From: Arsenophonus sp048493715
Lineage (GTDB): Bacteria; Pseudomonadota; Gammaproteobacteria; Enterobacterales; Enterobacteriaceae
Assembly (NCBI GenBank): GCA_048493715.1
Contig: JBGDCZ010000012.1
Span: forward strand, 1 to 64,000
Direction: 5' to 3'
Length of the DNA: 64,000 nt
Below, in pieces: positions 37,717-47,070 of the stretch. Positions within the stretch are counted from its first letter, which is position 1. Every line of letters starts with the position of its first letter. Under the pieces are notes generated by a model, which saw only the letters and a program-made list of their open reading frames with translations, did no database searches and was not told the DNA's origin. Made by a program: the position numbers and the translations under genes.

Positions 37717-38760
37717 CTAATCATCACTAAATAGATCACCACCATGCATATCGATCATTTCCAATGCCTTACCACCACCACGTGCAACGCAAGTCAGCGG
37801 ATTTTCAGCAACAATAACTGGAATTCCTGTCTCTTCCATTAATAGACGATCCAGATTACGCAATAATGCACCGCCACCAGTTAACACCATACCTCTTTCA
37901 GAGATGTCAGAAGCCAATTCTGGTGGACATTGTTCCAAAGCCAACATAACGGCACTAACAATACCGGTCAAAGGTTCTTGCAATGCCTCAAGGATCTCAT
38001 TCGAATTAAGGGTAAAACCACGTGGTACCCCTTCAGCCAAATTACGGCCGCGCACTTCAATTTCGTATACTTGATCTGTTGGATAGGCCGAACCGATCTT
38101 ATGTTTAATCCGCTCAGCAGTTGCCTCACCGATTAGTGAACCATAATTACGCCGAACATAATTAATGATCGCCTCATCAAATCGGTCACCGCCGATACGT
38201 ACCGATGATGAGTAAACAACACCATTCAAAGAAATAACAGCAACTTCTGTCGTTCCACCACCAATATCAACCACCATTGAACCGGTTGCTTCGGAAACAG
38301 GTAAACCAGCACCAATTGCTGCTGACATGGGTTCTTCAATTAAAAAAACCTCACGTGCACCAGCACTAAGTGCAGACTCTCGGATGGCACGACGTTCTAC
38401 CTGGGTCGCTCCAACAGGTACACAAACTAAGACGCGTGGACTTGGCCGCATAAAGCTATTGCTATGAACTTGTTTGATAAAATACTGTAACATTTTTTCA
38501 GTAACATAAAAGTCAGCAATCACACCATCTTTCATTGGACGAATAGCCGCGATATTACCTGGCGTACGACCTAGCATCTGTTTTGCTTCATGACCTACTG
38601 CAGCAACACTTTTAGGTGAGCCTGCGCGATCTTGACGAATAGCGACAACTGACGGCTCGTCTAACACAATACCTTGCCCTTTGACATAGATGAGAGTATT
38701 GGCGGTACCCAAATCAATAGACAAGTCGTTGGAAAACATGCCTCGAATTTTTTTAAACAT
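37717..38760 (-). CDS. mreB: Actin-like rod shape protein MreB
   Basis: The 347-residue protein is identical in length to E. coli MreB. The ATPase motifs are SIDLGTANTLIYVKG (phosphate 1), VVDIGGGTTEVAVI (phosphate 2) and VLTGGGALLRNLD (adenosine). The amphipathic N-terminus MFKKIRGMFSND anchors filaments to the membrane. The ATG at 38760 is chosen from alignment; a 25-codon upstream extension is an artefact of the open frame. In E. coli csrD lies upstream; here a 0.6-kb gene-free stretch is found instead. Confidence 0.99.
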   Translation of the reverse strand: MFKKIRGMFSNDLSIDLGTANTLIYVKGQGIVLDEPSVVAIRQDRAGSPKSVAAVGHEAKQMLGRTPGNIAAIRPMKDGVIADFYVTEKMLQYFIKQVHSNSFMRPSPRVLVCVPVGATQVERRAIRESALSAGAREVFLIEEPMSAAIGAGLPVSEATGSMVVDIGGGTTEVAVISLNGVVYSSSVRIGGDRFDEAIINYVRRNYGSLIGEATAERIKHKIGSAYPTDQVYEIEVRGRNLAEGVPRGFTLNSNEILEALQEPLTGIVSAVMLALEQCPPELASDISERGMVLTGGGALLRNLDRLLMEETGIPVIVAENPLTCVARGGGKALEMIDMHGGDLFSDD

Positions 38761-39385
38761 AACGAAAGGATAATCCTGCAAGCTGGAAACGAATGAAAAT
38801 CCGTCTACTTTACCAACCACATGAAGCGACGACAAGGTGTTAATTAAATTGCTTCAATAAAAAGTAGCCAATTTTTTTTACAATACAAAACCGTTATTAC
38901 TGCTTATTTTCTATAATCTATTACAGTATAAAGTAAACACTACCCTCAAAAGAAACACTTAATTCATTTAATATAAAACTTTTTAGCCAGAAAATTAACT
39001 ACTCTCATATTAAAATATATCACCGTATTAAGCTTATATGACGCTACATAATTATTAGTTGACATACGCTTAAAAGCAAGGTCGATTTACTTTTTAATAT
39101 TATCTTAAACTCTAAAAGCCTTCCACGTTAATAATTTACTTAAAGTAGCAATAAAAAATAATTTAAATGTAAGTATTAATTCTGCACGTTATTATTATTA
39201 TTTATAATAGAAGAAAAAGAAAATTTTTACTAATAAGCCAGTATCTTGCCTGATAATTCCCTATTGACGCTAGTAAAAAAATCTATATTTACAATTATTT
39301 ATCATTAATAACTGGTATCCCATTAGAAATAACCAAGATAACTATATACTGGATCTCTTCATACCAATTCAAAGACAACAAAATC
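38761..39385. other. Gene-free AT-rich spacer mreB/acuI
   Basis: 625 bases separate mreB and the acuI remnant. In E. coli csrD occupies this position; nothing resembling it is visible. The mreBCD promoter should lie within the first 100-200 bases, but no clear element could be named. Confidence 0.6.
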
Positions 39386-40370
39386 ATGAAAGCGTTTCTA
39401 TTCTATTAGAACAAGAAAATCAAACAACAAAAGCCTGTATAAAATCGATCGACTACACATTTTTACCTCCCGAGGGCGTCACCGTAGATATTTATCGTTC
39501 TACACTGAATTACAAAGATGCTTTAGCGATTACGGGTAAAGGAAAAATCATCCGCCAATTCCCTATGATACCCGGTATAGATTTTGCAGGGATTGTTAAG
39601 CATTCAAAAGATCCAAAATTTGCAGCTGGCCAACCAGTTTTACTAACCGGTTGGGGGAAAGGGTGAAAAGCATTGGGTTGTATTAGCAGAGCAAGCTCGC
39701 GTACCAGCTAAATGGTTAACAGCTATTCCTGACAATCTGACTATATACGACAAGCTATGATTATCTGCACCGCTGGTTTTACCGCTATGCTTTGTATAAT
39801 GGCTTTAGAAGAAAACGGAGTAACTATTGATAAAGGCAACATTATTGTGACAGGGGCCAGTGGTGGTGTAGGTAGTAGCGCAATACAACTTCTAAATAAA
39901 CTTGGTTATTCTGTAACAGCAGTAACAGGTAGAGAAAATAATATCGATTATTTAAAAACTCTTGGTGCTAAACAAGTGCTGTTACGTAAAGAATTTAACC
40001 CAATCCCTCACCCTTTAGAAAAACAATGTTGGGCAGGCGTAATTGATACGGATGGTGGTAATATTTAGCAACAATTATTTCATAGATGCACTATTCAGGT
40101 ACCGTAACAGCCTGTGGTTTGGCGGCTGATATTATGTTATCAACCACCGTGATGCCGTTTATTTTGCGTAATGTAAGACTGCAAGGGATCGACTCTGTGA
40201 TGTTTCCAGCGATAAAACGCCCACAGATATGACAACACCTAGCTAATTTATTAGCTGACAGTTTTTATCAACTAACAGCAACAGAGATCCCTTTAGAAAA
40301 AGTTATTAAATATGCTGATAAATTAATCAGCAACCAAATTACTGGCCGGACACTAGTAAAAATACGTTAA
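39386..40370 (+). pseudogene. acuI: Acrylyl-CoA reductase AcuI/YhdH, degraded
   Basis: Quinone-oxidoreductase-type MDR protein, broken throughout. Starting at 39386, MKAFL is followed by a frameshift, after which LNYKDALAITGKGKIIRQFP and MIPGIDFAGIVKHSKDP read through to TGA near 39664. The cofactor-binding part (IIVTGASGGVGSSAIQLLNKLG) is open at 39757-40068. Further stops and shifts then precede TTVMPFILRNVRLQGIDSVM and the end IQGRTLVK-like ITGRTLVKIR at 40370. At least four lesions. Loss removes detoxification of acryloyl-CoA. Confidence 0.94.
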
Positions 40371-40554
40371 ATTTTTAATATCCAAGATAACTTTGCTAAT
40401 TAGACTAAAATTTTGCTGCTAATTGCTATGAAATGTTTATAATATCGCCCTTTGTCGTCTAAATAATCGCTTTTATTGTGAGAAAAAGATGACAAACTAT
40501 TAACATCGAGTTATGTTGACAAATTATCAACTATCAGTCGGAGATACCCGCAGA

Positions 40555-41052
40555 ATGGCAAAAGATTTTCACATTTTGCTGCTAAATGGTCCAAATTTAA
40601 ATATGTTGGGAACGAGAGAACCACTATTGTATGGTGACCTTACACTCCTGGATATTGTTAATCAAACATGCCAAAAAGCAAAACAATTGGGTGTTAAATT
40701 AAGCCATTTTCAATCTAATGCGGAACATGAGCTTATTAATGAAATCCATCAAGCTCAAGGGAAAGTTGACTTTATATTGATTAACCCAGCAGCATTAACT
40801 CATACTAGTGTTGCGTTACGGGATGCAATGTTAAGCGTCACCATTCCTTTCTATGAAATCCACCTTACTAATATTTACGCACGTGAACCTTTCAGACATC
40901 ACTCTTATCTCTCTGATATCGCACAGGGTGTCATCTGTGGTTTATGTGCTAATGGTTATATTTTTGCATTAGAAGCGGCGGTCAAATTCTTATTAAGTAT
41001 TAAAGAATTAGCAATCATTGATGAAACCCATCCTAATAAATGTAAAGAATAA
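40555..41052 (+). CDS. aroQ: 3-dehydroquinate dehydratase, type II
   Basis: The 165-residue type II dehydroquinase acts in the shikimate pathway. LLLNGPNLNMLGTREPLLYG contains the essential Asn and Arg/Tyr loop, and INPAALTHTSVALRDAM and EIHLTNIYAREPFRHHS contain the conserved Ala/His and His-Arg residues. The ATG at 40555 is preferred because family proteins start about ten residues before LLLNGPNLN. It lies upstream of accB-accC, as in many gammaproteobacteria, but not in E. coli, which uses type I AroD. Confidence 0.96.
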   Translation: MAKDFHILLLNGPNLNMLGTREPLLYGDLTLLDIVNQTCQKAKQLGVKLSHFQSNAEHELINEIHQAQGKVDFILINPAALTHTSVALRDAMLSVTIPFYEIHLTNIYAREPFRHHSYLSDIAQGVICGLCANGYIFALEAAVKFLLSIKELAIIDETHPNKCKE

Positions 41053-41069
41053 AAATACGGAATCAACTT

Positions 41070-41540
41070 ATGGACATTCGTAAAATTAAAAAATTGATTG
41101 AGCTTGTTGAAGAATCTGGCATTTCTGAACTTGAAATTTCTGAAGGTGAAGAATCAGTACGTATCAGTCGTAACATTGTACAGAATTTACCAACTTTACA
41201 ACAACATATGGCAGCACCCACCACACATCAACCTGCTTTAGCAAATGCCGTTGCACCTTCTCAAGCTTTACCTGAAACCGTAAATGAGAACAAAGCAGAA
41301 ATCAGTGGTTATACCGTTCGCTCTCCAATGGTAGGTACCTTCTACCGAGCTCCAAGTCCAGAAGCAAAACCATTTGTTGAAGTCGGTCAAACGGTTAAGC
41401 TAGGTGATCCTCTGTGTATTGTCGAAGCGATGAAAATGATGAATCAGATTGAAGCAGACAAAGCAGGTGTGGTTAAAGCAATTCTCCTGGAAAATGGAGA
41501 AGCTGTTGAATTTGACGAACCACTGGTTATCATCGAATAA
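41070..41540 (+). CDS. accB: Biotin carboxyl carrier protein AccB
   Basis: The 156-residue BCCP (156 in E. coli) of acetyl-CoA carboxylase. An N-terminal dimerisation/oligomerisation helix (MDIRKIKKLIELVEESGISELEI) is joined by an Ala/Pro/Gln-rich linker to the biotinyl domain (about 80-156). The biotinylated Lys is in VEAMKMMNQIE (about 122), with the thumb segment upstream. It is cotranscribed with accC 11 bases downstream. Confidence 0.98.
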   Translation: MDIRKIKKLIELVEESGISELEISEGEESVRISRNIVQNLPTLQQHMAAPTTHQPALANAVAPSQALPETVNENKAEISGYTVRSPMVGTFYRAPSPEAKPFVEVGQTVKLGDPLCIVEAMKMMNQIEADKAGVVKAILLENGEAVEFDEPLVIIE

Positions 41541-41551
41541 CGAGGCATCCT

Positions 41552-42898
41552 ATGCTTAAGAAAATTGTTATCGCCAACCGTGGCGAAATCGCTTTACGCA
41601 TTTTACGTGCCTGTAAAGAACTAAAAATAAAAACCGTCGCGGTTCATTCAGCCGCCGATCGCGACTTAAAACATGTCTTGCTTGCTGATGAAACCGTTTG
41701 CATCGGGCCTGCCGCTTCAGCTGAAAGCTATCTTAATATTCCAGCAATAATCTCCGCAGCAGAGATTACAGGTGCAGAAGCGATTCATCCTGGGTATGGT
41801 TTTCTATCTGAAAACGCTGACTTTGCCGAAAAAGTGGAACGTTCTGGTTTCATATTTATTGGCCCCAAACCAGAAACTATTCGTCTCATGGGTGATAAAA
41901 TTTCCGCCATTGAAGCCATGAAAAAAGCCGGTATTCCGTGTGTTCCTGGTTCAGACGGACCTTTAGGAAATGATATAAAAACCAATAAAACGATTGCTAA
42001 TCGAATTGGTTACCCAGTTATTATTAAAGCTTCCGGTGGTGGTGGTGGCCGTGGTATGCGCGTGGTTCGTAATGAAAGTGATCTAGAACAAGCAATTACG
42101 CTGACACGAGCCGAAGCTAAAGCCGCGTTTAATAATAGTATGGTTTATATGGAGAAATTTCTAGAAAATCCCCGCCATATTGAAATTCAAGTGCTGGCAG
42201 ACGGTCAAGGCAATGCAATTTATTTAGCCGAGCGTGATTGCTCAATGCAACGCCGTCATCAAAAAGTGGTTGAAGAAGCGCCTGCGCCAGGTATAAAACC
42301 TGGTATGCGCGAAAGTATTGGTGAGCGTTGTGCAAAAGCCTGTCTCGATATCGATTATCGTGGTGCCGGTACATTTGAATTTCTTTATGAAAATGGCGAA
42401 TTCTACTTTATTGAAATGAATACCCGTATTCAAGTTGAACATCCCGTGACTGAAATGATCACTAGTGTTGACCTAATTAAAGAACAGTTAAGGATCGCTT
42501 CCGGTTTACCCCTGTCTATTAAGCAGAAAGATATTAAAATTTATGGGCATGCAATAGAATGCCGAATTAATGCAGAAGATGCTAATACCTTCTTGCCAAG
42601 CCCCGGTAAAATTACTCGTCTTCATATCCCCGGCGGCTTTGGTATACGTTGGGAATCACATATTTATGCCGGCTACACGGTTCCACCATACTATGACTCA
42701 ATGATTGGTAAGCTAATTACCTATGGTGAAACCCGCGAAATTGCTATCTTACGCATGAAAAATGCCTTATCTGAATTAATCATCGATGGCATTAAAACTA
42801 ACATAGAATTACAACAGAAGATTGTGGATGATGCCAATTTTTTCAAAGGTGGTACCAATATCCATTACCTAGAAAAAAAACTCGGATCACAGGAATAA
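41552..42898 (+). CDS. accC: Biotin carboxylase AccC
   Basis: The 448-residue ATP-grasp enzyme (449 in E. coli) carboxylates biotin on AccB, the first half-reaction of malonyl-CoA synthesis. The glycine-rich loop IIKASGGGGGRGMRVVR (about 155-171), AERDCSMQRRHQKVVEEAPA and the active-site segment FIEMNTRIQVEHPVTE with Glu/Asn/Arg are all intact. It is followed by a terminator hairpin. Confidence 0.99.
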   Translation: MLKKIVIANRGEIALRILRACKELKIKTVAVHSAADRDLKHVLLADETVCIGPAASAESYLNIPAIISAAEITGAEAIHPGYGFLSENADFAEKVERSGFIFIGPKPETIRLMGDKISAIEAMKKAGIPCVPGSDGPLGNDIKTNKTIANRIGYPVIIKASGGGGGRGMRVVRNESDLEQAITLTRAEAKAAFNNSMVYMEKFLENPRHIEIQVLADGQGNAIYLAERDCSMQRRHQKVVEEAPAPGIKPGMRESIGERCAKACLDIDYRGAGTFEFLYENGEFYFIEMNTRIQVEHPVTEMITSVDLIKEQLRIASGLPLSIKQKDIKIYGHAIECRINAEDANTFLPSPGKITRLHIPGGFGIRWESHIYAGYTVPPYYDSMIGKLITYGETREIAILRMKNALSELIIDGIKTNIELQQKIVDDANFFKGGTNIHYLEKKLGSQE

Positions 42899-42930
42899 AC
42901 GTTTCGAATCTATCCACCTTTCATTACAAT

Positions 42931-42955
42931 AGGGTACTTAATGTACCCTTATTTT
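42931..42955 (+). terminator. Rho-independent terminator after accC
   Basis: AGGGTAC (42931-42937), loop TTAAT, GTACCCT (42943-42949) is followed by TATTTT. It lies 33 bases after the accC stop and separates aroQ-accBC from yhdT-panF. Confidence 0.82.
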
Positions 42956-43030
42956 CGATAATTTTTCTGAAGAAAATCTTTAACTAACATACAATCTTTC
43001 CAGATTGAATTTTTACTACCAGGAGAACCA

Positions 43031-43273
43031 ATGGACAAACGTTTTCTGCAATCCAACAAAGAAGCTCGTTGGTCAATTTTTCTTACTTTTGCTTATCTAT
43101 GTAGTTGGATTATTACCGCCTACCTCCCCGGTAAGGGAGTTGGAATAACAGGAATGCCATTATGGTTTGAACTTTCATGTTTATATTTACCTCTGATTTT
43201 TATTTTACTTTGTATATTAATAGTTAAATTTATTTTTAAACCAATACCACTGGAAAATAAAGATGCAAATTGA
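43031..43273 (+). CDS. yhdT: DUF997 membrane protein YhdT
   Basis: The 80-residue protein has two membrane helices (about 15-34 and 47-70), with the YlcSWIITAYLPGKG segment typical of YhdT. Function is unknown; genes of this family are almost always directly upstream of panF, as here, and overlap it (11 bases), suggesting a small partner of the sodium/pantothenate symporter. AGGAGAA precedes the ATG. Confidence 0.93.
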   Translation: MDKRFLQSNKEARWSIFLTFAYLCSWIITAYLPGKGVGITGMPLWFELSCLYLPLIFILLCILIVKFIFKPIPLENKDAN

Positions 43274-44699
43274 AATCCTCTTACCTCTTATTGGTTATTT
43301 ATTATTGGTCTTTCTACTGTCTATTTATGCCTATAAGAGACGACAAAAAGGCGAATTTTTACATGAATATTTTCTAGGTAATCGTTCCATGGGTGGAGTG
43401 GTTCTGGCGATGACCATCACTGCCACCTATATCAGCGCCAGCTCCTTCATAGGTGGCCCTGGGGCCGCCTATAAATATGGCCTTGGCTGGGTTTTACTTG
43501 CTTTAATTCAGGTTCCTACTATTTGGCTATCACTTGGCGTACTAGGCAAAAAATTCGCCATTCTAGCGCGCCGCTATCAAGCGGTAACACTTAATGATAT
43601 ATTGTATGCTCGTTTTAAAAGCCGTTTACTAGTATGGATTGCCAGCTTGAGTTTGCTGTGCGCGTTCTTTGGTGCTATGACTGTTCAATTTATCGGTGGA
43701 GCACGTCTACTAGAAACTGCAGCGGACATCCCTTATGAAATTGGGTTATTAATATTTGGCATCTTTATTGCAGTTTACACTGCATTTGGTGGTTTTAGAG
43801 TTAGTGTTCTCAATGACACGCTACAAGGCTTTGTTATGTTATTAGGAACAATTATTCTTTTGGTGGCTACTATTCACAAAGCGGGCAGCTTAGCTACAGC
43901 AACTGAGACACTAAAAGCTATTGATCCACAATTGATTACGCCACAGGGTGCAGATAATATTTTCAACCTACCATTTATGTTTTCCTTTTGGGTATTAGTT
44001 TGTTTTGGCGTTATTGGCTTGCCACACACGGCTGTCCGCTGTATTTCCTATAAAAATAGCCAAGCAATGCACCGTGGGATCATTTTTGGTACCATTGTTA
44101 TGGTCATTTTAATGTTAGGAATGCATTTAGCTGGAGCACTAGGTCGAGCCATTTTACCAAATCTAACTATTCCTGATCAGGTCATCCCGACACTCATGAT
44201 CACTGTTTTACCTCCTTTCGCCACAGGCATTTTCTTAGCAGCACCTATGGCCGCTATTATGTCAACAATTAACTCACAACTTCTTCAGTCTTCAGCAACT
44301 ATCATTAAAGATTTATATTTAAACATTGCACCAAACGAAATAGAAAAAGAACAAAAACTAACATGGATTTCAAGCGCTTCAACCCTTATTCTCGGCGCTT
44401 TATTACTATTAGCCGCCTGGCATCCACCGCAAATGATTATTTGGTTAAATTTACTCGCTTTTGGTGGATTACAAGCTGTTTTTCTTTGGCCATTAATACT
44501 GGGGCTGTATTGGGAAAGAGCAAACCGTTTTGGCGCATTAAGTTCAATGATCTTTGGTGCCATCTCTTACATATTATTAACGGCCTTTGATGTTAAAATC
44601 TTAAATTTTCATCCCATCGTGCCATCGCTATTATTGAGCCTGCTCGCTTTTTTAATTGGTAATTTGTTGGTAAGAAAAAATTATTATCTGCATCAATAA
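43263..44699 (+). CDS. panF: Sodium/pantothenate symporter PanF
   Basis: The 478-residue SSS-family transporter (483 in E. coli) has about 12-13 membrane helices. Diagnostic segments include EYFLGNRSMGGVVLAMTITATYISASSFIGGP (partial), VQFIGGARLLETAA and AAPMAAIMSTINSQLLQSSATII. It imports pantothenate, the precursor of CoA. Retention in a shrinking genome suggests reliance on external pantothenate. The ATG overlaps the yhdT end by 11 bases. Confidence 0.98.
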   Translation: MQIEILLPLIGYLLLVFLLSIYAYKRRQKGEFLHEYFLGNRSMGGVVLAMTITATYISASSFIGGPGAAYKYGLGWVLLALIQVPTIWLSLGVLGKKFAILARRYQAVTLNDILYARFKSRLLVWIASLSLLCAFFGAMTVQFIGGARLLETAADIPYEIGLLIFGIFIAVYTAFGGFRVSVLNDTLQGFVMLLGTIILLVATIHKAGSLATATETLKAIDPQLITPQGADNIFNLPFMFSFWVLVCFGVIGLPHTAVRCISYKNSQAMHRGIIFGTIVMVILMLGMHLAGALGRAILPNLTIPDQVIPTLMITVLPPFATGIFLAAPMAAIMSTINSQLLQSSATIIKDLYLNIAPNEIEKEQKLTWISSASTLILGALLLLAAWHPPQMIIWLNLLAFGGLQAVFLWPLILGLYWERANRFGALSSMIFGAISYILLTAFDVKILNFHPIVPSLLLSLLAFLIGNLLVRKNYYLHQ

Positions 44700-44736
44700 A
44701 AACGAGCTAATAACCCATAACATCAAGAGAATATTT

Positions 44737-45639
44737 ATGCCCTGGATACAAATACGGCTGAATTCAACAGCCGAACACGCAGAAGCTTTAAGCGATATAT
44801 TAACAGAAGCAGGAGCGGTTGCTGTCACCTTTCAAGATAGCTACGACAATCCTGTTTTTGAACCTTTACCTGGTGAAACTCGTCTTTGGGGAGATACAGA
44901 CGTTATTGGTTTATTTGATGCTGAAAGCGATATGACGCAGGTTATTCACCAACTTGAAAATCACACCTTACTAGGTAAAAATTTTGTTCATAAAATTGAA
45001 CAAATAGAAGATAAGGATTGGGAACGCGAATGGATGGATAATTTCCATCCTATGCGGTTTGGTCATAAGCTATGGATTTGTCCTAGTTGGCGTGACATAC
45101 CTGATGCCAATGCGGTTAACGTAATTTTAGATCCCGGCTTGGCATTTGGTACTGGGACACACCCTACTACATCGCTCTGTTTAAAGTGGTTAGATAGTCT
45201 AAATTTAAAAGATAAAACAGTTATCGATTTTGGTTGTGGTTCAGGCATACTGGCTATTGCTGCACTTAAGCTAGGTGCAAAGAAAGCCATCGGTATTGAT
45301 ATCGATCCACAAGCTATCCTCGCTAGCCATAACAATGCCGAACGAAACAATGTTGCCGATAAATTAGTTCCTTATTTGGCAAAAGATCAGCCTGATAATT
45401 TAACGGCTGATATTGTGATTGCTAATATCTTAGCTGGCCCCCTACACGAACTGGCTGGTACGATAGCAAAATTAACCAATTCAAATGGTCTACTTGGATT
45501 ATCTGGCATATTAGCAAATCAAGCTGAAGCAGTTATAACAGCTTACCAACAACAGTTTAATATTGATCCGATAATAGCAAAAGAAGGATGGTGTCGCATA
45601 ACAGGGACAAAAAAACGGCTTAACTTTAAGCGGGATTAA
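44737..45639 (+). CDS. prmA: Ribosomal protein L11 methyltransferase PrmA
   Basis: The 300-residue protein (293 in E. coli) trimethylates L11. The N-terminal substrate-recognition domain (about 1-60) is followed by the SAM-binding fold: DPGLAFGTGTHPTTSLCLKWL, VIDFGCGSGILAIAALKLGA (motif I, about 165), GIDIDPQAILAS, and the motif IV-like VIANILAGPLHELA. A short extra C-terminal tail is present. Gene order panF-prmA-dusB-fis is as in E. coli. Confidence 0.98.
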   Translation: MPWIQIRLNSTAEHAEALSDILTEAGAVAVTFQDSYDNPVFEPLPGETRLWGDTDVIGLFDAESDMTQVIHQLENHTLLGKNFVHKIEQIEDKDWEREWMDNFHPMRFGHKLWICPSWRDIPDANAVNVILDPGLAFGTGTHPTTSLCLKWLDSLNLKDKTVIDFGCGSGILAIAALKLGAKKAIGIDIDPQAILASHNNAERNNVADKLVPYLAKDQPDNLTADIVIANILAGPLHELAGTIAKLTNSNGLLGLSGILANQAEAVITAYQQQFNIDPIIAKEGWCRITGTKKRLNFKRD

Positions 45640-45973
45640 CGCATAGTATGTGCTAATCCCAACCATAAAAATTTTGCTTATAATCTATTTTTAGAAAAAA
45701 TCATAAAATTATAACAATTACAAATCTAATTACTTTTATTGCTTATGTTAAATAATATCTTTTAATAACCATAATAAAAATGGTTATCAAGGTTGATTTT
45801 TATACAATCAACAGAGATAATCTATCCTGACAAGAGATTTACGATAAAGAATAACAAAATTTGAAAACCAATCAGAAATTTTCATTATCTTGATTTTTAT
45901 GAATATTTTTTGTAATAAGAAAAAATCAAGATAAAATTTTGCTAAGAAATATCGGTTTGCTCAAAGTTTGTCC
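45640..45973. other. Upstream regulatory region of dusB-fis with nested inverted repeats
   Basis: Gene-free AT-rich stretch with three perfect dyads: ATAACCAT/ATGGTTAT (45765-45772, 45780-45787), GTTGATT/AATCAAC (45792-45798, 45806-45812) and a 14-bp pair TTATCTTGATTTTT/AAAAATCAAGATAA (45885-45898, 45921-45934). The second contains a 15-base stretch bounded by G and C with a T/A core (45795-45809) that resembles the degenerate Fis consensus, suggesting autoregulation as known for E. coli fis. Functions are inferred. Confidence 0.6.
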
Positions 45974-46002
45974 TTTCATATCTCGTAAAAAATGCGTAAT
46001 AT
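45974..46002 (+). promoter_or_regulatory. dusB-fis promoter
   Basis: -35 TTTCAT (45974-45979), a 17-base spacer and -10 TAATAT (45997-46002) are followed by a GC-rich discriminator (CGCGCCC). The block from TCAAAGTTTG to GCAGTCACAGG closely matches the E. coli fis promoter, known for stringent control through its GC-rich discriminator. It is one of the best-conserved non-coding stretches in the window. Confidence 0.88.
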
Positions 46003-46044
46003 ACGCGCCCTTGCAGTCACAGGATGGTCTTCTTTATATCGCCT

Positions 46045-47070
46045 ATGTATATTGGTCAATATCAAATAAAAAACTGTCTCACTGCGGCACCAATGGCAGG
46101 TATCACCGATAGGCCTTTTCGGTCACTGTGTTACTCAATGGGTGCTGGTATGGCAGTTTCGGAAATGCTCTCTTCTAATCCTCAGGTTTGGAAAACAGAC
46201 AAATCCAGATTGAGAATGATCCATAGAGGTGAATTAGGCATTCGTTCTGTGCAAATTGCAGGTAGTGATCCCGGTGAAATGGCAGTAGCTGCACGAATTA
46301 ATGTTGCAAGCGGCGCTCAGATCATCGATATCAATATGGGTTGTCCGGCCAAAAAAGTGAACCGTAAGTTAGCAGGCTCGGCATTATTACTCTATCCTGA
46401 GCTAATTGAAAAAATTCTATTAGCTGTTGTCAATGCGGTTGATGTCCCTGTCACTTTAAAGGTTCGTACTGGTTGGTCACCTGAAGAACAGAACTGTATA
46501 AAAATAGCCCAACTGGCCGAACGTTGTGGTATTCAAGCTTTAACTATTCATGGCAGAACTCGTTCATGCTTATTCAATGGTGCAGCTGAGTATGACAATA
46601 TTCGAGCAGCTAAACAAAATGTTACTATTCCTATTATCGCTAACGGCGATATTACTGACCCGCTTAAAGCCAGAGCAGTGCTTGACTATACTGGGGCTGA
46701 TGCCCTAATGATTGGTAGAGCTGCTCAGGGAAGACCCTGGATCTTTCGGGAAATCCAGCATTACCTGGAAACAGGTGAGTTACTGCCACCAATGCCTATC
46801 GCTGAGGTGCAGTACTTAATGCAAGCGCATGTTAAGGAGCTGCACGACTTTTACGGTCCAGGCAAAGGAATCCGCATCGCACGCAAGCATGTCTCGTGGT
46901 ACTTAAGAGAACATGCACCTGATGACCAGTTTCGGCGCACATTCAACGCCATAGAGGATGCCAGCGAACAGCTGGAGGTGTTGGAGGCATACTTCGAAAA
47001 ATTTTGCGTAAATCAAAGAAAAGAGCTGACAGAACTATGTTCGAACAACGCGGAAATTCTGACGTACTAA
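46045..47070 (+). CDS. dusB: tRNA-dihydrouridine synthase B
   Basis: Flavoprotein that reduces U17 of tRNAs. MAGITDRPFRSLCYSMGAGM, INMGCPAKKVNRKLAGSALL (with the catalytic Cys), ALTIHGRTRSCLFNGAAEYD and DALMIGRAAQGRPWIFREI are all intact. The start MYIGQYQIKN at 46045 follows the family; ATG at 46024 is in frame upstream. The protein is 341 residues against 321 in E. coli because, compared with E. coli, one extra A near 46999 bypasses the usual TAA. It then reads on for about 20 residues into fis, overlapping it by 34 bases. Confidence 0.96.
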   Translation: MYIGQYQIKNCLTAAPMAGITDRPFRSLCYSMGAGMAVSEMLSSNPQVWKTDKSRLRMIHRGELGIRSVQIAGSDPGEMAVAARINVASGAQIIDINMGCPAKKVNRKLAGSALLLYPELIEKILLAVVNAVDVPVTLKVRTGWSPEEQNCIKIAQLAERCGIQALTIHGRTRSCLFNGAAEYDNIRAAKQNVTIPIIANGDITDPLKARAVLDYTGADALMIGRAAQGRPWIFREIQHYLETGELLPPMPIAEVQYLMQAHVKELHDFYGPGKGIRIARKHVSWYLREHAPDDQFRRTFNAIEDASEQLEVLEAYFEKFCVNQRKELTELCSNNAEILTY

